Assembly (NCBI GenBank): GCA_023653785.1
Contig: JAMKCH010019857.1
Coordinates: 23,986-87,985 of the forward strand
Direction: 5' to 3'
Length of the DNA stretch: 64,000 bases
From: Ophioderma brevispina
Lineage: Eukaryota > Echinodermata > Ophiuroidea > Amphilepidida > Ophiodermatidae
The position numbers and the translations under genes are program-made. How positions within the stretch are numbered: position 1 is the first letter of the stretch; each line of letters begins with the position of its first letter. The notes under the pieces are model-generated. The model did not search any database. It had not been told where the DNA came from and was given only the letters and a program-made list of their open reading frames with translations. Below are positions 46,470 through 57,193 of the stretch, in pieces.

Positions 46470-49400
46470 TTTAATTTTATTCTTGTACAAGATCAGTAGT
46501 ATTTTCGTTCATGCCACCATGTACACATTGACAACAATTAACATGTAAAGGATGACTACCGAAATTGGCACCTCCACAAAATGCAATTCTAGCACCATAA
46601 AATCTTATTTCATAATCACTTACCTGACTTTGCTAATTCAGGTCATGGATATTCATCGCGAAATGTAAAATGTTTTTGAAAATTCTAACCTAATGTTTTT
46701 TTTTAAATCAATCATCAAAGCAGTTCAAATATCCCAAATGCCCGGGGAACAACAAGTTATTTGTAAGGTAGATCCCTTTTCACGGCCTGTAACCCCCTGC
46801 GAGCGATTTGGCAAAAATAGACCTTTTTACCATATTAACTTTTTTTTCAAACAAAAAAGCATGAAAAATACTTTTGGCTTTTTTGAGCTCTTTTTAGGTG
46901 TTTTGGGCTTTTGGAATTTGGAGCATCTGCCCCTCACCACTGCCACGTTATCGGCACCCCTGCCATTCTTCTGTATTTGCAGCAGCCGGCAATATAACGA
47001 AGGCGTACGAGAACAACAGATATAACAAGGCGGTTCTCGAAACCACAAGTGTCGCCTGTTGCGCGGACACTTCCTTTATGATGAGGTGGCAAATGATGAT
47101 TAGAAAGAAGAGAACAAATGCACTGGAGAACAGCATTATACAAAATTTTACCGAGTGTTTAGCCGCCAGAGCATTTTAAAAAGTGTAACCAAAATGTATG
47201 AAAAATTACATCGCGGCCGTTGGACGCTAGTGCCGTTGGCCATCGCGGTTGGTGAAGGGGGTCAAAGGGGACATGAGTTCACCAAGGTCACAAGGTCACA
47301 TGGGGGGGGCACAAAGGTACTGGGGTCACCCAAGGTTCAAATGGGGTCACCAAGGTTACATGGGGGTCACTCCCCTCTGAGGTAAATGGGGTCACAAAGT
47401 CGCACATTGGGTCACAAAGTCACATAGGGTCACGGAGGCCACATGGGGTCACCAAGGTCCACATGGGGTCAAAGGTCGTATAGGGTCACAAATGTCACAC
47501 AGGGTCACCAAGGTCACCCCACCCCACCCTGCCCCCGACGCAACCCCATCCTGTCCCCGACGCACCCCATCCTGTCCCCGACGCACCCATCATGACCCCG
47601 ACTACCCTAATCCTGCCCCACTCACTGACACACCTGCCCCCTCACCATCGCATCCAACCCGACCGCTCCACGGAACCCAAGTTTGTGAATGTGTAAATGT
47701 GAAGTGAGGTCAGCAAGGTCACATGGGGTCACAACGGGTCACACAAAGTCACCAAGGGTCACACGAAGTCACCAAGGTCACAAGAAGTCCCCAAGGTCAC
47801 TGAAGTCACCAGGGTCATACAAGGTCACGAGGTCACCCCGCCCCTCGCGACGCACCCCACCTCAATCCCCGATTGCACCACACCTCACCACTTACAACCC
47901 CCCCCAACTTCCCCTCCATTGATTCACCCACAAGTGTATGGTATTTCAGTTTTTTCAAGTAGCAACAGGAATTTTGCATATCCGATGTACCATTTTGAGC
48001 AAAGCAATTACGGTTTAATTTCCTATCTTGTACAAATCAGTATTTTTTTTCATGCACCCATGTACACATTGACAACAATTAACATTAAAGATGACACCGA
48101 AATTGGCACCTCCACCAAAATTCAATTCTAGCACCATAATCTTTCATAATCATTACCTGACTTTGTATTCAGTCATGATCTCATCTGGAGATTTAAAAGG
48201 TTTTAAAATTTCCTACCTAATTTTTTTTTTTAAATCATCATAAGCAGTCAAATATCCCAAACGCCCAGGGGAACGACAAGTTATTTGTACATGTAGATCC
48301 CTTTTTCCAGGCCTGTAACACCCCTGCGAAGCGATTTTGGCGAAAAATAGCTACACTTTTTTACCATATTTTAACTTTTTTCAACAAAAAGCATGAAAAA
48401 TACTTTGGCTTTTTTGAGCTCTTTTTAGGTGTTGTGGGCTTTGGAATTTGGTAGCATCTGCGCCCATCACCACTGACCACTGTTATCTGCCTGTCCACTT
48501 CTGTATTTGCAGCAGCCTGCATTAATACCAAGCGTACGAGAACCACTATAACCAAGCTGTTCTCGCACAAGTGGTCTGCGCTCACTTCCTTTATGATGAA
48601 GTTTGGCAATGATGATTAGAAAGAGAACAAATGCACTGGAGGAAAGTATAAACAAAATTACCGATTGTTTAGCCCAGCATATCATTTTAAAAAGTGTAAC
48701 AAAATGTATGAAAAATACACAACATCGCGGGGGCCGTTGGATCGCTAGTGCCGGCTGTCCATCGCGGTTCGTAATGGGGTAAAGGTGAAATGAGTTCACT
48801 CAAAGTCCAAAGGTCACATGGGGTCCACAAACACATGGGGTCAACCAAGGTCACATGGGGTCACCACGGTTACATGGGGTCACTGAGGTAACATGGGGTC
48901 ACAAAGTTCGCATAGGGTCACAGGGTCACAATAGGGTCACGATAGGTCACAGGAGGTTCACCAAGGTCACATGGGGTCCCAAAGGTCCCGCATATGGTCA
49001 CAAAGGTTGCATATAGGTCACAAAGGTAATCATAGGGTCACAAATGTCACACAGGGTCACCAAGGTCACCCCACCCCACCCTGCCCCGAAGCAACCCACC
49101 CCCTGCCCCCGACGCACCCCACCTGTCCCGACGCCCCCCCATCCTGTCCCGACGGCACCCCATCCGGCCCCGACGTACCTATCCTGGCCCCTCCCTGACA
49201 CACCTGCCCCCTCCCATCGCATCCACCCGACCCGCTCCCCGCACCCCAATTTGTGAATGGGCTAATGGTGACGTGAGGTCAGGAGGTCACATGGGGTCAC
49301 AAAGGTCTCCACAAAGTCACAAGGTCACAAGAAGTCACAAGGTCACAAGAAGTCACCAAGGTCACATGAAGGTCACCAGGTCATAACAGGGTCACATGAG

Positions 49401-49610
49401 GGTCACATGAGGTCACCCCGCCCTACCGGAAGCACCCAAACCCCCCCCCGTATGAATCTTGCACCCCACTCACCACTTACCACCCCACCTCTTCCCCCTC
49501 CATTTGATCACACACAAGATGTATTGGCATTGTGTTTCATTGGTAGCAAAGGAAATTTTGCAGATCTGATGTACCATTTAGCAATACAGCAATTATGCAT
49601 ATTAATTAGC
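46470..49610 (+). repeat. Two tandem copies of a 1.55-kb unit
   Basis: Unit A (about 46,470-48,010) and unit B (about 48,011-49,610) align in order with offsets of about 1,545-1,580. Each has an ACATTGACAACAATTAAC block, a GAAATTGGCACCTCCAC block, an AATATCCCAAA-GCCC block, a CATTTTAAAAAGTGTAAC block, an array of GGTCAC words (47,250-47,500 and 48,800-49,060), a C-rich block (CCCCGACGCACCCC), a second GGTCAC array, and a TTTTGCA-ATC-GATGTACC end. Open frames on both strands in both units are not conserved in frame and are not supported as genes. The whole array lies in intron 3 of the carrier gene. Confidence 0.9.
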
Positions 49611-49869
49611 CTCATTTGCCTACCTAACCGCATGTATCAGTGGAACTTTTCAAAGCAAAGAAGATGCGACACCCTAATGGTTTTAGTTGCAGGAAGGAAT
49701 TTGCGTATCAGAGGTACAGTTTCAAATTTATGAGACGATTACGTGATTTTTGCGTATCATTAGCTCTTTGACCTATGTGTAATTTGCCCGAAATAGCCCT
49801 AACATCTAATCAGGTCGAGAACTCTTAACCCGTTCCTTCCACCAAGTTAAATCATTACCACCTACCAAA

Positions 49870-50360
49870 GGGATGGCCTGCACTAAGCCTTCCACAGGCC
49901 TGCATTTACTAGATCTAGGCAGGCCATCCAATTGTACAATTGGCAGACCTGCCCTAGCCTTCCCACAGGCCTGTCACAGGCCGAAATATTTAAATTAGGG
50001 CATGCCTATGCAGGCGTGTGGCAGGCCATCCATTTGGCAGGCCATACGCTTTGCACGGGGCTTGGCAGCGCCATCCATTGCAGGGCCGGGCCCACAGGCC
50101 ATTTATTTGGCATGCTGCACTAAGCCTTCCAAGGCATGTCCACAGGCCAAAAGATTAAATTAGGGCAGCCTATGGCAGGCCGTGTGGCCGGCCCATTGTC
50201 CTTTGGAGCCAATGGATGGCCTGCCAAATGGATGCCTGCCAAATGGATGGCCTGCCAATGGATAGCCTGGCCAAATGATGCCTGTCCCAATGATGGCCTG
50301 CCAAAATGGATCCTGCCAATGATGGCCCTGCCACTGGATGGCCTGCCACAGGCATGTCAC
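49870..50360. repeat. GGCCTGCC inverted-repeat cluster, left
   Basis: The left half (49,870-50,190) carries GGCAGGCCATCCATTTGGCA-type words, itself duplicated (GCACTAAGCCTTCCACAGGC near 49,879 recurs near 50,109). The right half (50,205-50,360) carries the complement, TGGATGGCCTGCCAAATGG, about seven times. Together they form a compound palindrome centred near 50,200. Confidence 0.85.
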
Positions 50361-50539
50361 TTGAATTCCCTTTATGTAACCGGCACTAGTCTTGAAGAGA
50401 TTTAGTGATTTTCTATCCCCTTTTCCACTGTTATATCGTTAATGCATAATTTTAACCTTACCTTAATTGCAAGCCAGTGATGCATACCATTAAAATTAAA
50501 AGAATGATGCTATCAATTATAGCCCATTGTTTTTGTTAA

Positions 50540-51030
50540 TTTGTGTTCCTCAAATCCACAATATCAGTCGGTGTATTACATATGACGGTAATGAATTTTT
50601 TAATGAATTAAAGGTCAATGGTACTCAAAAATATCAAGTCTTCAAATATTCCGAAGGTGTCAAAGTTTACAAGTTACTTAAAGACACTATCAATGAATTG
50701 CTAAATCAGAAATCTAAAAAAATCCTCAAAATCAGATTTTTTGCATGTATTCACAAGTACCGGTATCCTAACATACCCTGCAATGATAAGACCAAGCACC
50801 TATATAAGGACATAATTGGAAATTTTAGTCATTACTGTCCGTTCCTACACTTACTACAACACGTATTGAATGGGGAATCGGATCTTTGGAACACGCCGTT
50901 TTCTCTCTTCCTTTTTCTGTCAATTCGTTCATTGGAAAAGGTAACTTATAATGATTCTACAGACTTATCCCTCACTTTGAAGCTATTCCTGCAAATTTCA
51001 AATTTCAATATTTTTCAAATCACCTGATAT
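50540..51030 (-). repeat. Dispersed repeat family A, copy 2
   Basis: Reverse-orientation relative of 12,930-13,350 and 62,225-62,640. A 166-residue plus-strand open frame covers it, but the homologous copies are not open, so it is repeat-derived. Confidence 0.78.
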
Positions 51031-51084
51031 TTTCCTTTACGGCTATACTTTCAAATTGAAAAAAATGTGTCTACTAGCTTAAAG

Positions 51085-51412
51085 GGGGATGGCCCGAGTT
51101 AATTATATAAATGTTCATCTTGATCGAATGGCCTTCACCCCAAAAACCCCATCTGTAAAGTTTTCGCTCCAGATTTCAAACCTGTGTTCCGTTAGAGCTA
51201 AAACATATGTTGTAATCCCATATAGAGTACTCTGTAAACATATTATTGGTTGACCTCAGATTGGGGCATATTTTGCTCAAACCCAATCCTTTAGCCCCTA
51301 AGATTTTACAGCTTAAATGAGAAATATTACGTAGATTTCTTTCTTTTATCCAAAATTGGACCACTCTGGTAAAATCTTGGGTCCCTGTGACAAGGCTATT
51401 AGCGATCGGCCT
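51085..51412 (+). repeat. Dispersed repeat family B, copy 2
   Basis: Same orientation and block order as 4,035-4,400, ending in CTATTAGCGATCGG. It directly follows the family A copy. Confidence 0.8.
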
Positions 51413-52840
51413 TTTTAAAATTTGGATCCATTTTTTTTTTTTAATTTTTTAGTTTTTTGCTTTTTTTAATATACTTTTTCTTATTATAATGGAATCACAT
51501 ATGTACAAGGTTTCAAAATTACTTTATTAAAACATTAAATAACTTCATTATGCATCAACCAACTCTAAATTATTTTCAGCTCTGCTCGGCAGTATTTCTT
51601 ATATTTTCTTTATTTATCACTCACCCATGATAGTTGAGATGATATTAAAAAAAAAAATAGCTACTAACCCTTAGAATCATCCCCGATTTGCAAACCAAAA
51701 ATGCACTAAAAAAAATGTAATAATTTATATTTTAAAATAAGAACAATTATTTTACCAAGATTTGGGCCAATAATATTTTTTTACAATTTTATAGTTTCGA
51801 TTACGTTTCGGCTCAATATTGTCAAAGGGTCCCAAAATCGTGTTGTATGAAACGGAATGTAACGCAAAGAACAAAGGTCGTATTAACTAAGGAATTTTGC
51901 AACCATACAAGCATCCAGGCTACGAAACTTGGTCAGCTTCCCGGTTGCCTTGAACCCTCAAAAATCCGGCTCAGGGTTTTCTGCGCACTTATCCTGCACC
52001 TTTCCCCTCCTATGGTGTTAAAATCAAGGGGGTTAAACCGGTAAGCCATGTTACATTGTTTCCCGTGTTAGCCAATCAGAGGCCCTGTTCAGTTTAACCA
52101 TGGCAACAATATAATAATTCCATTTTTCAATCTTTTCAACATTGGCTACAATATGATATACGACAGGCATAAGTAATATTTGGTAAAGCCACGAAAGTTG
52201 CAGTTTAAGGTTTGTGGTAAAAAACGTAGACCCCCCTTACCCAAAATTGCCGTAAAGGCTGCTATAATGTTCACAGTGTCCCCAGGACCCTATAGGATCA
52301 CTAAAATGGCTTTGACCCATATTTGTTTCGCCTATACATTACTGCAGGACACGACATGGCCTGGTAGTAGTCCTCGGCATGATATAGCCCTATCTATCGT
52401 GGCCTAGGCAAAGCTAAATCCTTAGACGGGTCTTACCATTCTAATGGAATACCTTATAATATTGCATTAATAAAATTATTTTGGACCCGCTGTTTTTTTC
52501 ACTGGGGAAAAAAAAGATACAATTTCCAAATTATTCAAGGTTGTCCTCTTCGGCCAGTTTTAATTTCATTACTTCATTTGCAGTCTGGTGTTTGCCGAAT
52601 TTGGAACCACAAGGCACAAGCCAACCAAAGTCAGCAATGCACAAAATAAATACTCACTATGCTGCACTAATATTGCATGTCTACTTCAGCTTGAATAAGC
52701 TGGATGCAGTACACAATAAGTCCATCCTTTTGGTCTTATCAGGTACAATTCAAGATGCAAACTCTAGTGATCATGCATACACATTTACACACTGCTGCAC
52801 AGCGTGCTGCCAAAATGATATAATGTTGGGCACTGGCCAA
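51413..52840. other. Intronic non-coding stretch
   Basis: AT-rich, with T-rich runs near 51,430-51,480. Frames at 52,180-52,897 were checked; no exon supported. Confidence 0.4.
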
Positions 52841-53115
52841 GAAGTTTGGATGGCCTTCACTTGCTTGGATGACCTGCCACTTGTTTGGATGGCCTAGTCA
52901 GGGTACTCATTTGATGGCCTGCCATATTGCTTGGATGGCATGCCTGCCAAGAATAATGTCAGCATGCCGAAGTATGGCAGACCTGCCAATTAACCCTCCC
53001 AATTGAATGTGGCATGCCTTGACACCTATCAGTTTCGTTATGGCCGGTCTGCCAATGAATATGGCAGGTCTGCCAATGATTATGGCAGGCCTGTGGATGG
53101 CTTTGTGCAGCTAAT
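52841..53115. repeat. GGCCTGCC inverted-repeat cluster, right
   Basis: The first half carries TGGATGGCCT and TGCTTGGATGGC words; the second half carries ATGGCAGGTCTGCCAATGA words. The right edge, GGCCTGTGGATGGCTTTGTGCAGC, is the inverse of the left edge of the 49.87-kb cluster (GCACTAAGCCTTCCACAGGC). The two clusters therefore face each other across 2.5 kb and may be the ends of one 3.2-kb element. Confidence 0.75.
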
Positions 53116-53222
53116 TTAGGCTCCACGTTGTGTAAGGGTTATCGCCTTACGGAACTCCAGATAACTTGCACACAGCCTTGCGGAGAAGGTTGTCATTTTT
53201 GACCGGCCAAATAATCTATTAT

Positions 53223-53520
53223 ATTCATGATAGGCAATAATGCAGCCCAAAGCTACAAATATATTTGGCACCTCACTTTATAACCCTACCAATTAGGCAG
53301 TCAATCGGGATTAGCGTTAGCCAGCATAGCATTTCAAAAAGTTAACCGAATTGTCTGAAAAAGGTATGCAAATAAGCTAATTACATTCATGAATATGCAA
53401 ATATGCAGCCAAAAGCTACACAAATATTGCAGCACCTCACTCTATCATCCTATCAGTTGAAGTAAATGGGGAATAGCGTTTGGCCTGCAGAGCATTTTAA
53501 AAAAGTTTAACCGAGTCATA
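53223..53520 (+). repeat. Tandem duplication of about 160 bp
   Basis: Two units share ATTCATGA, GCAGCC-AAAGCTACA, GCACCTCACT, AATAGCGTT/TTAGCGTT, AGCATTTCAAAAAGTTAACCGA-like ends. The unit end resembles the CATTTTAAAAAGTGTAAC block in the 1.55-kb units, so the families are related. Right of it are ACGGACACACGGACC and TTCAGGCGACAC words. Confidence 0.8.
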
Positions 53521-53607
53521 CGGACCGGACATCCACACGGACACACGGACCACGGACACACAGAATTTGGACTAGTATGTGACCCATGAACATTCGTTCA
53601 GGCGACA

Positions 53608-54265
53608 CAACTGACCGCGACTAAGAAGTTTCTTAAACATCAGAAGACGGGTCTGAATGGTCATTTTTCCACTTTCTTGATATTGGTGAAAGTTGAGGGA
53701 AGATACACTGTGCCACCCAATGGACCCTAAATTTTTCATAGGATTGCAAATAAAAAGAGGGGAAATTTTTAATTTATTCCATTTGCATTTGGAACATTTA
53801 TCATTGATATTAATTTTATTCACCTATGCGGTACATGGCACTAGTCGGTTGGCACAGATGTTCGAGCACTCTGCTAGTTGTTCCCCTCTGAAGAATAGCA
53901 TAGTATGCCATTAGTATTTAGGATTTTAGGAGCCACACGACGTTTTAGGATCCTTGTCAAAAAGTATTAATATCAAATGATTCCTTCACTGAAGAGGATA
54001 ACAGCTAAGATTTGTTTTTTGGGAATACTGTATGGGGTCACATAACCTCATCGATGCAATTTCCAAACAGTACTGCATCTATGGGATTCAAATTGGCTAC
54101 CGTTAGACCCTCATGTTTGCAAACATAGTTGAGGTCATCTCCAATTCTACATCACAGTATCACCTTTCGTGGTACTGAAAAAATTGAAAACACCAGATGG
54201 TGGATTGTTCTTCGGGAGAGTGAGAGAGAGAGAAAAATTTGAGTGAGCTCCATAACATGTACGAC
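53608..54265. other. Intronic non-coding stretch next to exon 3
   Basis: No feature apart from a GAGAGTGAGAGAGAGAG tract at about 54,216-54,232, just inside the intron after the exon 3 donor. Confidence 0.4.
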
Positions 54266-54386
54266 CTTGGTTAATAAGTCTCGTACTGATAACATCAAAG
54301 GGTCGTCATAAGGCACACAACCCCCACTCCCACTAACCATGCTGGCACTGGACAAAGGCACAATTATACTATTGGGATGTGAAAAC
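54266..54386 (-). CDS. SLC25A34/A35-type mitochondrial carrier, internal exon (third repeat start)
   Basis: Minus-strand exon preceded by a strong polypyrimidine tract and acceptor (TTTTTTCCTTCAG at about 54,387-54,399). It encodes NSIIVPLSSASMVSG, then after a one-base frame break VVCLM and FDVISTRLINQG. This is the start of the third carrier repeat: the helix with SMVSG and the signature P-x-D-x-x-[ST]-x-R, seen here as TTFDVISTRL, where the family has TPFDV. The donor is placed at CCAAG|GTCGTA and is only fair, so the exon may run a little further. At least two single-base breaks occur in 121 bp. It lies 5 kb after exon 2 and 8.5 kb before the last exon. Confidence 0.85.
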
Positions 54387-54849
54387 CTGAAGGAAAAAAT
54401 TCGCACATGAAATCAACGCCAAATTGGTTAAAATCAATTTTCACTATGATGCTGTTGCCACTAATTTTGGAGCTTAAGTTGTCACTAAATATCCTGATTT
54501 TTTCTGGCGACAATCATTTTGGAAAAAAGCGTTGTCCTTGATGTCAAAAGCGTTTTTTGAAAAGCAACGCCGTTTGTGGCAGAGCCAATGTTTCCTCTCT
54601 CATAACCTTTTAAAATTTTCCCTCAGCAGTTCTTAAGTGAAAGGTTATGCTAACGGAATGTCTTGGGGGATTTTAGGGGGGAACTTATTTTTTGGGAACC
54701 TTAGGAGAGGGTTTGATCTTGTAAAATTGGTAAAAGAACCAGACAGATGCGTTTCAAATCTGTTTTTTGACAGTTATATAGTTTGTCAAAAAAAAATGTT
54801 ATTTGGCCCTTGCCAACATATGTTCATCACACTTCTGTTTGCTATACAT

Positions 54850-56575
54850 AGTTGTCACATCCTGGCCTCATGGGTTTATTCTCTTTCCGTGTTGTCACAT
54901 CCTGGCCTGCATGGTTTTTATTCCTTTCCATATTTGTCACTCCTGGCCTGCATGGGGTTTATTCCTTTCCATAGTTGTTCACATCCTGGCCTGCTGTGTT
55001 ATTCTTTCCATAGTTGTCACATCCTGGCTGCATGGTTTATTCCTTTCCATAGTTGGTCACATCCTGGCCTGCATGGTTTATTTCCTTTCCCATAGTGCAA
55101 ATCCGGCCTGCATGGGTTTATTCTTTTCATAGTCTTCACAATCGGCTGCATGGTTTATTCCTTTCCATAGTCCGTCACTCCTGGCCTGCTGGTTTATTCC
55201 TTTCCATAGTTGTCACATCCTGGCCTGCATGGGTTTATTCTCTTTCCATAGTTGTCCCATCCTGGCCTGCCTGGGTTATTCCTTTCCATAGTCGTCACCT
55301 CCGGATATCCTGCCTCATGGGTTTATTCCTTCCCCCCCACATATTGGGTCACATCCTGGCCTGCGGGGTTTATTCCTTTCCATAGTGGTCACTCCTGGCC
55401 TGCATGGGTTTATTCTTTCCATAGGTGGTCACAATCCTGCCTGCATGGGTTTATTCCTTTCCATAGTTTTGTCACATCCTGGCCTGCCTGGTTTATTCAT
55501 TTCCAGAGTCGGTCACACTCCTGGCCTGCATGGGTTTATTCCTTTCCATAGTCGTCACATCCTGGCCTGCAATGGGTTTATTCCTTTCCAAGTTTTCACA
55601 TCCTGGCCTGCATGGTTTATTCTTTCCATTAGTGTCACTCCGGCCTGCATGGGTTTATTCCTTTCCATAGTTTCACATCCTGGACTGCATGGGTTTATTC
55701 CTTTCCATAGTTGTCACATCCTGCCTGAAATGGGTTTATTCTTTCCATAGTTGTCCACATCCGGCCTGCATGGGTTTATTCCTTTCCATAGTTTCACATC
55801 CCTGCCTGCAGGGGTTTATTCCTTTCCATAGTTGTCACAATTCCTGGCCTGCATGGGTTTAATTCCTTTCCATAGTTGTCACATCCTGGCCTGCTGGTTT
55901 ATTCCTTTCCATAGTTGTACATCCTGGCCTGCACTGGGTTTATTCCTTTCCATAGTTGTCACATCCTGGACCTGCCTTGTTTTATTCCTTCCATAGTTGG
56001 TCACATCCTGGCCTGCATGTGGTTTTTCCCTTTCCATAGTTGTCACATCCTGGCCTGCATGGGTTTTCTTCCTTTCCATATTGTCACATCCTGGCCTGAT
56101 GTGGGTTATTCCTTCCATATTGTCACATCCTGGCCTGATTCGGGTATTTATTCCTTTCCATAGTTGTCACCTCCTTGGCCTGCATGGGTTTATTCCTTTC
56201 CATAGTTGTCCACATCCCTGGCCTGCATGGTTTTCCCTTCCATATTGTCACATCCTGGCCTGATGGGTTTATTCCTTTCCATAGTTGTCACATCCTGGCC
56301 TGCATGGGTTTATTCTTTCCATAGTTTTCACATCCTGGCCTGCATGGGTTTATTCCTTTCCATAGTTGTCCACAATCCTGGCCTGCATGGTTTTAATTCC
56401 CTTCCATAGTGTCACATCCTGTCCCTGCATGGGTTTATTCACTTTCCATAGTTTTGTCACATCCTGGCCTGATGTGGCATTTATTCCTCCATAGTTGTCC
56501 ACATCCTGGCCTGCTGGGGTTTTATTCCTTTCCAAGTTTGTCATCCTGGCTGCATGGGTTTATTGGGTTCCAGTA
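54850..56575 (+). repeat. 41-bp minisatellite, about 40 units
   Basis: Units of about 41 bp contain TTTATTCCTTTCCATAGTTG and TCACATCCTGGCCTGCATGG. Differences between units are dominated by loss of single bases (CTGGCCTGC/CCGGCCTGC/CTGGCTGC, TTCCTTTCC/TTCTTTCC), which changes the reading frame repeatedly and creates many spurious frames on both strands. The array lies in intron 2 of the carrier, 460 bp from exon 3. Confidence 0.96.
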
Positions 56576-56670
56576 TGGGTCTTTGACCCTGGCTTGTTTT
56601 CAAGGAAATGCAATGCCCTCTCTTTTTGTCTCATTTTTACAATATACCAAGGATTATTTATTTCTAGGCT

Positions 56671-57146
56671 TGAGTAGCCCCGGGGAGGGTACTCGACCCA
56701 ATATTGGGTACAGGTGTGCATCCACCGAGTTCAATAAAATGGACCCATGTTTATAGTGACCAAATTGTACAAAAATATGACCCATTTTAATAGTTGGTTC
56801 CAAAATTTCGACCATTTCTATAGTTGGCTTTGACATTTTGCACCATTTTCATTGTAATCTTGCAAAATCGGCCCATTTTCACATAACTTTTTCGAACATC
56901 GCAAAAATCAACCAGTTTCATTGTGATTTTACCGAAAAGCAGAAAAATTGACCCATTTCATGTGAAGTGCGACCAAAAAGTGAAAAATTGACCCATTTAA
57001 TATAGTAGCAATGACCGCAAAAAATTACCCTCATCAATATTATAGACATGGTGGGAAAAACGACCCATTGTTATAGTAAGGGGTGAAAAATGTGACCCAT
57101 ATCGGTGGCACATATGTACCTACGCTTTTCTACTGAGTAACACCCT
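56671..57146. mobile_element. GGGGAGGGTACTC-type repeat element with tandem interior
   Basis: The left edge CCCCGGGGAGGGTACTC is answered at the right by CTACTGAGTAACACCCTCCCC in inverse orientation. The interior consists of decayed direct repeats containing AAAATTGACCCATTT about every 55-60 bp. It is followed by a long C run. Non-autonomous, with no coding capacity. Confidence 0.7.
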
Positions 57147-57156
57147 CCCCCCCCCC

Positions 57157-57192
<36 letters not shown>
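57147..57192. repeat. Poly-C run
   Basis: About 46 bases of C with one A. Length is probably unreliable in any assembly. Confidence 0.95.

Positions 57193-57193
<1 letters not shown>

Noticed and set aside
46693..48799. Possible genes conserved between the two 1.55-kb units
   Set aside because: Similar peptides appear in both units only because the DNA is duplicated; frames shift between copies and no start, splice or domain evidence exists.
50527..51027. 166-codon open frame
   Set aside because: It lies on family A repeat, and the copies at 12.9 and 62.3 kb are not open in the corresponding frame.
54850..56575. CRISPR-like array
   Set aside because: Units are contiguous and imperfect with no unique spacers, and the context is a eukaryotic intron.
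54637..56756. Many open frames of 60-150 codons on both strands
   Set aside because: They are produced by the 41-bp minisatellite; all frames contain the same repeated words and no family signature.
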